Shown here: in pieces, positions 5,500 through 8,549 of the stretch
Layout: the number at the start of each line of letters is the position of its first letter
Numbering within the stretch: position 1 is the first letter of the stretch
Source: UBA1227 sp964539045
GTDB taxonomy: Bacteria > Bacillota > Clostridia > Oscillospirales > Acutalibacteraceae
Reading direction: 5' to 3'
DNA length: 8,549 bases
Assembly: GCA_964539045.1 (NCBI GenBank)
Contig: CAZIHW010000087.1
Span: 1-8,549 of the forward strand
Position numbers and translations under genes: made by a program
The notes under the pieces: model-generated
What the model saw: the letters and a program-made list of their open reading frames with translations, nothing else
Told to the model about the DNA's origin: nothing
Databases searched by the model: none

Positions 5500-6108
5500 T
5501 TAAACTTTATTTACGAACTTGTTTACTGCCTTTGATACGGCAGCTGCAACTACAAAGCAGCATATAGCTTCAATAAGTCCGTTTGTACCTACGAAAGCTA
5601 TGACGAAGGCGAATATATTTTTGGTTCCCAGAGTTGCCGCAAGTCCGCGGATAAAGTCCGAGTTCCAATAGAAAGCGACCAGCGCTGACATGAAAAATAG
5701 TGTATTCAGGAGAGCACCTGAAAGGCTTGTTACTGAGTATGCGATGAGGCTTTCTTTTTTGAATGCCTTCCATATGAGACCCGTAACGAATCCCATAAGT
5801 ATTCTCGTCGGTATACATACGATGAAGCAGCCTACGGGGTTCAACTCCATGAGAACAACACCAAATGCACTTATTCCCATTGCAGCCTGTAAAAAGCTTG
5901 TGATACCGAATACGCCGCCGAGAATAGCTCCGGCTGACGGTCCGAGCACAATAGCTCCCACTATTACCGGGATTGTGATGAATGTTATCTCAAGTCCTGC
6001 TGTTTTCAGGTAACCGAGTGGGGTAAATGCCATGATAATAATTATCGCTATGAGAATAGCGAGTTGTGTCATACGTACAATTTTAACGTTGGTATTAGCC
6101 TTTTTCAT
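5500..6108 (-). CDS. panT: ECF transporter S component, probably pantothenate-specific (PanT)
   Basis: A 202-residue, very hydrophobic protein with about six membrane helices. The segment at 41-71, with IPVIVGAIVLGP and Gly-rich GGVFGITSF, is characteristic of substrate-binding S components of energy-coupling-factor vitamin transporters. These bind the vitamin and need a shared EcfA-EcfA'-EcfT motor, which is not in this window and is presumably encoded elsewhere. The ATG is nine bases after AAAGGAG. The gene lies 65 bases downstream of coaX on the same strand; pairing with pantothenate kinase is the main reason to propose pantothenate as substrate, as for PanT proteins of Firmicutes. The family is certain, the substrate is inferred. 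Confidence 0.8.
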   Translation of the reverse strand: MKKANTNVKIVRMTQLAILIAIIIIMAFTPLGYLKTAGLEITFITIPVIVGAIVLGPSAGAILGGVFGITSFLQAAMGISAFGVVLMELNPVGCFIVCIPTRILMGFVTGLIWKAFKKESLIAYSVTSLSGALLNTLFFMSALVAFYWNSDFIRGLAATLGTKNIFAFVIAFVGTNGLIEAICCFVVAAAVSKAVNKFVNKV

Positions 6109-6173
6109 AATTTTTTACTCCTTTGCTATTGTTCTGCCCTATACGTCAGATACAATGCATTATGACATGAATT

Positions 6174-6938
6174 TTATGAATTCTTGTCATAGATGGCTTT
6201 TAAACCTTCCATAAGAAGGTCTTTGTTGAATACAATGTCGTGCCTGCAATGTTTTGCAATGTCGAGAAGGCCGCCTGTGGCGACTATCGTTTTGATAGGC
6301 ACGTTGAGTTCGGCTTGCATTCTGTCGCAAAGACCATCGAGCATGTCCGCATTTCCGTATACTATGCCGGAGCGCATACACTCGGTAGTATTTGTGCCTA
6401 TCGACTTTTTCGGAGGCTTAAGCCCTATTTGAGAAAGCTGGGAGGCACCGTTTGCCAATGCATTTAATGAAATTTTTACCCCGGGAGCTATAGCTCCGCC
6501 GAGGAAAGCACCTGTTTCATCAAGCACTGTTACTTTTGTGGCTGTACCGAGGTCGAGTATCAGGCACGGAAGCTCATATTGAGTTAACGCTCCGACTGCA
6601 GTGGCTGCAAGGTCTGCCCCAAGCTCAGACGGAGAATCAATGCGTATATTGAGCCCTGTCTTTATACCCGGTCCCAAAACCAAAGGACGTTTGCCGGTAA
6701 CTTTTTTCACGCCGTTTTCAAGAGCGGATGTAATTTCCGGAACAACCGAACTTATCACTCCGCCTATGAACCTTTCAGGTTCAATACCGTTTAGGCCGAA
6801 AATACTGTTAATGTTTACGGCGAACTGATCTTCAGTGAGGGTTCGGTCAGTCGCAAGTCGGGACACAAATAACAGGTCATTACCCTTATAGACACCAATA
6901 GTTATATTTGTGTTTCCCGCATCAATAACCAAAAGCAT
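6174..6938 (-). CDS. coaX: Type III pantothenate kinase
   Basis: CoaX phosphorylates pantothenate with ATP, the first step of coenzyme A synthesis, in the cytoplasm. The 254-residue length is normal for the family. Signatures of the acetate-kinase/Hsp70 fold are in order: DAGNTNITIG (6-15, phosphate-binding loop), SELGADLAATAVGA (104-117, with Asp109 in the place of the conserved catalytic Asp), DLGTATKVTV (129-138), GGAIAPGV (147-154) and ATGG (220-223). Two positions differ from the textbook form: Leu rather than Arg after Gly-Ala-Asp, and Lys after GTAT where Thr is usual; both may be subgroup traits. ATG is preceded by AAAGGA. It is the first gene of a likely coaX-panT-gtrA operon. Type III kinases are generally not feedback-inhibited by CoA. 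Confidence 0.95.
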   Translation of the reverse strand: MLLVIDAGNTNITIGVYKGNDLLFVSRLATDRTLTEDQFAVNINSIFGLNGIEPERFIGGVISSVVPEITSALENGVKKVTGKRPLVLGPGIKTGLNIRIDSPSELGADLAATAVGALTQYELPCLILDLGTATKVTVLDETGAFLGGAIAPGVKISLNALANGASQLSQIGLKPPKKSIGTNTTECMRSGIVYGNADMLDGLCDRMQAELNVPIKTIVATGGLLDIAKHCRHDIVFNKDLLMEGLKAIYDKNS

Positions 6939-6984
6939 ATTCTCAGTTCCTTTCTTAAGATTTTGAGCACTAAAGCTCGAAAAG

Positions 6985-7013
6985 ATTATATATCAATAAT
7001 TGACATAAAACAA
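6985..7013 (-). promoter_or_regulatory. Promoter of the coaX operon
   Basis: Minus strand: -35 TTGTTT (7013-7008), 17-base spacer, perfect -10 TATAAT (6990-6985). Transcription would start near 6978 and give a leader of about 40 bases. An imperfect 8-bp inverted repeat (6961-6968 with 6975-6982) lies at the predicted start and could be an operator. Confidence 0.6.
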
Positions 7014-7028
7014 TAAAAAATATAGAAT
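7000..7028 (+). promoter_or_regulatory. Near-consensus promoter of the hydrolase gene
   Basis: A perfect -35 TTGACA (7000-7005), 17-base spacer and -10 TAGAAT (7023-7028, 5 of 6) form the best sigma-A-type promoter in the window. The start near 7035 leaves a leader of about 43 bases. Its -35 lies inside the spacer of the opposed coaX promoter, so both cannot be occupied at once. Confidence 0.75.
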
Positions 7029-7077
7029 ATATAAGCGATTATCACAGTTGTATCTACTTTTGCGGAGGCATGATTAT

Positions 7078-8019
7078 ATGGCAGTAAACAGAAAAGAATT
7101 CTTTTTCACATCCAGTGTAGGAAATTGCGAGATACATGCAGTATCATGGAAGCCAAAGGGAAAGAAGGTAAAGGCTGTTTTCCAGATGGCTCACGGTATG
7201 GCAGAGCATCTTGAACGCTATGAGCAATTTGCTGTTTTTATGGCAGAGAACGGTTATGCGGTTTACATGAATGACCATATAGGCCACGGAAAATCAATAA
7301 ACTTCAGATACCCACTCGGATATTTCGGAATGAAAAATACCCAGGGCGAGGTTTTTGTAAAAGACTGCAAGCTCCTTATGGATATAGCTATGGAGGAAAA
7401 CCCGGGTGTACCGGTTGTATTCTTCGGCCATTCAATGGGTTCCCTGGTCGCAAGAAAGTTCACAATGTATTATGGTGACAAACTCACCGGATCTGTATTC
7501 TGCGGTACTGTAGGACCTAATCCTGCTTCACCCATTGCTGAGAAAATCTGCGATGTACTTGCTAAGTATGTGGGCATTGTTGCCGATGGAAAGCTTGTAG
7601 ATTCACTTGCTTTCGGTACTTATAATAAGAGAACTCAGAACAGAACAAAGTTTGATTGGCTTACAACGGATAAATCTATCGTAGACAAATACATTGCAGA
7701 TCCTTTGTGCGGTTTTTACTTCTCAAACAGAGGATACAAAGATATGCTTTCGTTGCTGACTTTCGTTAACAGTAATGCTTGTGCAGAGATGATGCCGAGA
7801 GACAGAAACATACTACTTGTTTCCGGAGAAGAGGATCCTTGCGGCGAGTACGGTTCGGGAGTGAAAAAGGTTGCCGATAAGCTTGAAGCTGCGGGCATGA
7901 ATGTACAGCTTAAACTTTATCCGGACGCAAGACACGAAATTCTCAATGAATTCTGCAGGGAAGAAGTTATGAACGACATCCTTTCCTGGACTGACGATAA
8001 AGTAGAAAATGCAGGCTGA
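7078..8019 (+). CDS. Serine alpha/beta hydrolase, monoacylglycerol lipase/lysophospholipase type
   Basis: A start at ATG 7078 (313 residues) is preferred: GGAGG (7064-7068) lies nine bases before it, while an upstream in-frame TTG at 7048 would place that site inside the gene. The protein has the serine-aminopeptidase S33/Hydrolase_4 layout: MAHGMAEH (37-44, oxyanion region), DHIGHGKS (66-73), nucleophile Ser119 in GHSMGS, acid Asp253 in SGEEDP and His286 in DARHEILNE, with a cap insertion between about 145 and 235. The HGMAEH and DHIGHG motifs are typical of monoglyceride lipase/lysophospholipase-like enzymes, so an ester substrate such as a monoacyl lipid is likely but not proven. No signal peptide is seen; it is cytoplasmic. 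It lies 53 bases before the DivIVA-like gene with no terminator between, so the two are probably co-transcribed. Confidence 0.9.
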   Translation: MAVNRKEFFFTSSVGNCEIHAVSWKPKGKKVKAVFQMAHGMAEHLERYEQFAVFMAENGYAVYMNDHIGHGKSINFRYPLGYFGMKNTQGEVFVKDCKLLMDIAMEENPGVPVVFFGHSMGSLVARKFTMYYGDKLTGSVFCGTVGPNPASPIAEKICDVLAKYVGIVADGKLVDSLAFGTYNKRTQNRTKFDWLTTDKSIVDKYIADPLCGFYFSNRGYKDMLSLLTFVNSNACAEMMPRDRNILLVSGEEDPCGEYGSGVKKVADKLEAAGMNVQLKLYPDARHEILNEFCREEVMNDILSWTDDKVENAG

Positions 8020-8072
8020 TTCAAATCATTAATTCATAACTATAAGCTTTCAATATGAAGGAGAAAACATCT

Positions 8073-8549
8073 ATGGACATAGAAAAGGATATCCGCTTAA
8101 AGACGAAGCCTATGGGCTTTGACAAGAAAAGCGTAATGGACTTTATAGAGCAACTCCAGATCGAAAATGAGAATTTAAAACGTGAAAACAGTGAACTTGT
8201 CGCAAAGCAGAACGCACTTCTCAAGGAAAATACAATGCTTCGTACACGCATTGATGTTTTTGCTGAGGGGGTACAGAAGGCTGCCCAGAAAGCTTCAGGT
8301 GTTTCACCGATAAATGATGTACAAAAGCTTATAGACGAACAGAGTGAGGGAGAAGATCCGGTCGAAGATCCGGTCAAGGATCAGAAGGATCAGCTCATAG
8401 AAGTATCGGATGATTCCGATGAAAATAAAGTTGAAGTTAAAGACGAAGTTAAAGATGAAGTTAAAGATGAAAATGAAGAGGAGTACAAGATAACTTTTGA
8501 AGATCTCAGCGATGCGCAGCCTCAACCGGAACTCCCTTATGCTGAGGCC
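8073..8549 (+). CDS. DivIVA-like coiled-coil protein with acidic tail (partial, runs off right edge)
   Basis: The frame is open from ATG 8073 to the window end (159 residues). AAGGAG sits nine bases upstream; an earlier in-frame ATG at 8055 would put this site inside the gene and is rejected. Residues 7-50 resemble the N-terminal DivIVA lipid-binding and coiled-coil pattern: MGFDKKSVMDFIEQL (14-28) corresponds to the G-Y/F-D-x-x-x-V-x-x-F-(L/I) signature, followed by a heptad-rich stretch (ENENLKRENSELVAKQN) to about residue 60. DivIVA-domain proteins bind curved membranes and organise division or polar growth. From about residue 90 the protein becomes acidic and repetitive: two EDPV, two KDQ, then three VKDE units. 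The domain match is short and some DivIVA positions are absent, so this is a homologue at best, not the main DivIVA with certainty. Confidence 0.75.
   Translation, partial: MDIEKDIRLKTKPMGFDKKSVMDFIEQLQIENENLKRENSELVAKQNALLKENTMLRTRIDVFAEGVQKAAQKASGVSPINDVQKLIDEQSEGEDPVEDPVKDQKDQLIEVSDDSDENKVEVKDEVKDEVKDENEEEYKITFEDLSDAQPQPELPYAEA
8352..8471 (+). repeat. Short in-frame tandem repeats in the DivIVA-like gene
   Basis: Two 12-bp units GAAGATCCGGTC (8352-8375) are followed by two 9-bp units AAGGATCAG (8376-8393), and later three 12-bp units GTTAAAGAYGAA (8436-8471) encode Val-Lys-Asp-Glu. They build a charged, probably disordered segment; unit sizes keep the frame. Confidence 0.85.

Noticed and set aside
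7048..7077. Upstream TTG start for the hydrolase
   Set aside because: It would place the GGAGG ribosome site inside the gene and add ten residues unlike the family N-terminus; ATG 7078 has correct spacing.
8055..8072. Upstream in-frame ATG for the DivIVA-like gene
   Set aside because: The AAGGAG site overlaps this start, so it fits only the ATG at 8073.
8021..8525. Two minus-strand open frames (Ser/Phe-rich and Phe/Ile-rich) at the right end
   Set aside because: They mirror the charged, coiled-coil plus-strand gene, have no ribosome site and show no family features.

Overview
The window looks like chromosomal DNA from a low- to medium-GC Gram-positive anaerobe of the class Clostridia (Oscillospiraceae/Lachnospiraceae-like). 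The basis is AGGAG-type ribosome sites before nearly every gene, AT-rich intergenic DNA with sigma-A-like promoters, a type III pantothenate kinase beside an ECF-type vitamin transporter, a DivIVA-like protein and a TPM/SPFH gene set. The genus cannot be fixed from the sequence. No tRNA, rRNA, CRISPR array, insertion sequence or phage gene is visible. No gene-free gap exceeds 300 bases; the longest (1275-1493) holds two divergent promoters and repeats.

Left part (1-1274, minus strand). Two surface or secreted genes. A predicted secreted transglutaminase-like cysteine enzyme (528-1274) ends at a strong terminator. Behind it, on the same strand with its own leader, begins a collagen-like protein (399 to beyond the left edge) with a seven-cysteine head and strictly alternating Gly-Pro-Thr/Gly-Ala-Thr triplets. 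The plus strand of the repeat is also open, so the repeat is easily mis-called as a Gly-Pro-Val protein on the wrong strand.

Centre (1434-5008, plus strand). A three-gene operon encodes a tail-anchored double-zinc-ribbon protein, a secreted/membrane TPM-domain protein with a Gly/Ser/His tail, and an SPFH (band-7, 'virion core protein'-like) protein ending in two more zinc ribbons. The set matches the order of ydjG-ydjH-ydjI in Bacillus subtilis, where these proteins work with the PspA homologue YdjF in membrane stress. No pspA-like gene is visible here. This is the least understood system in the window.

Right-centre (5051-6938, minus strand). coaX (pantothenate kinase), an ECF transporter S component that is probably PanT (pantothenate uptake), and a GtrA-like four-helix membrane protein form one likely operon: vitamin B5 import and its first step to coenzyme A, plus a protein of a family often linked to cell-wall sugar lipids.

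Right end (7000-8549, plus strand). A near-consensus promoter, overlapping head-on with the coaX promoter, drives a serine alpha/beta hydrolase of the monoacylglycerol lipase/lysophospholipase type. A DivIVA-like coiled-coil protein with an acidic repetitive tail follows and runs off the right edge.
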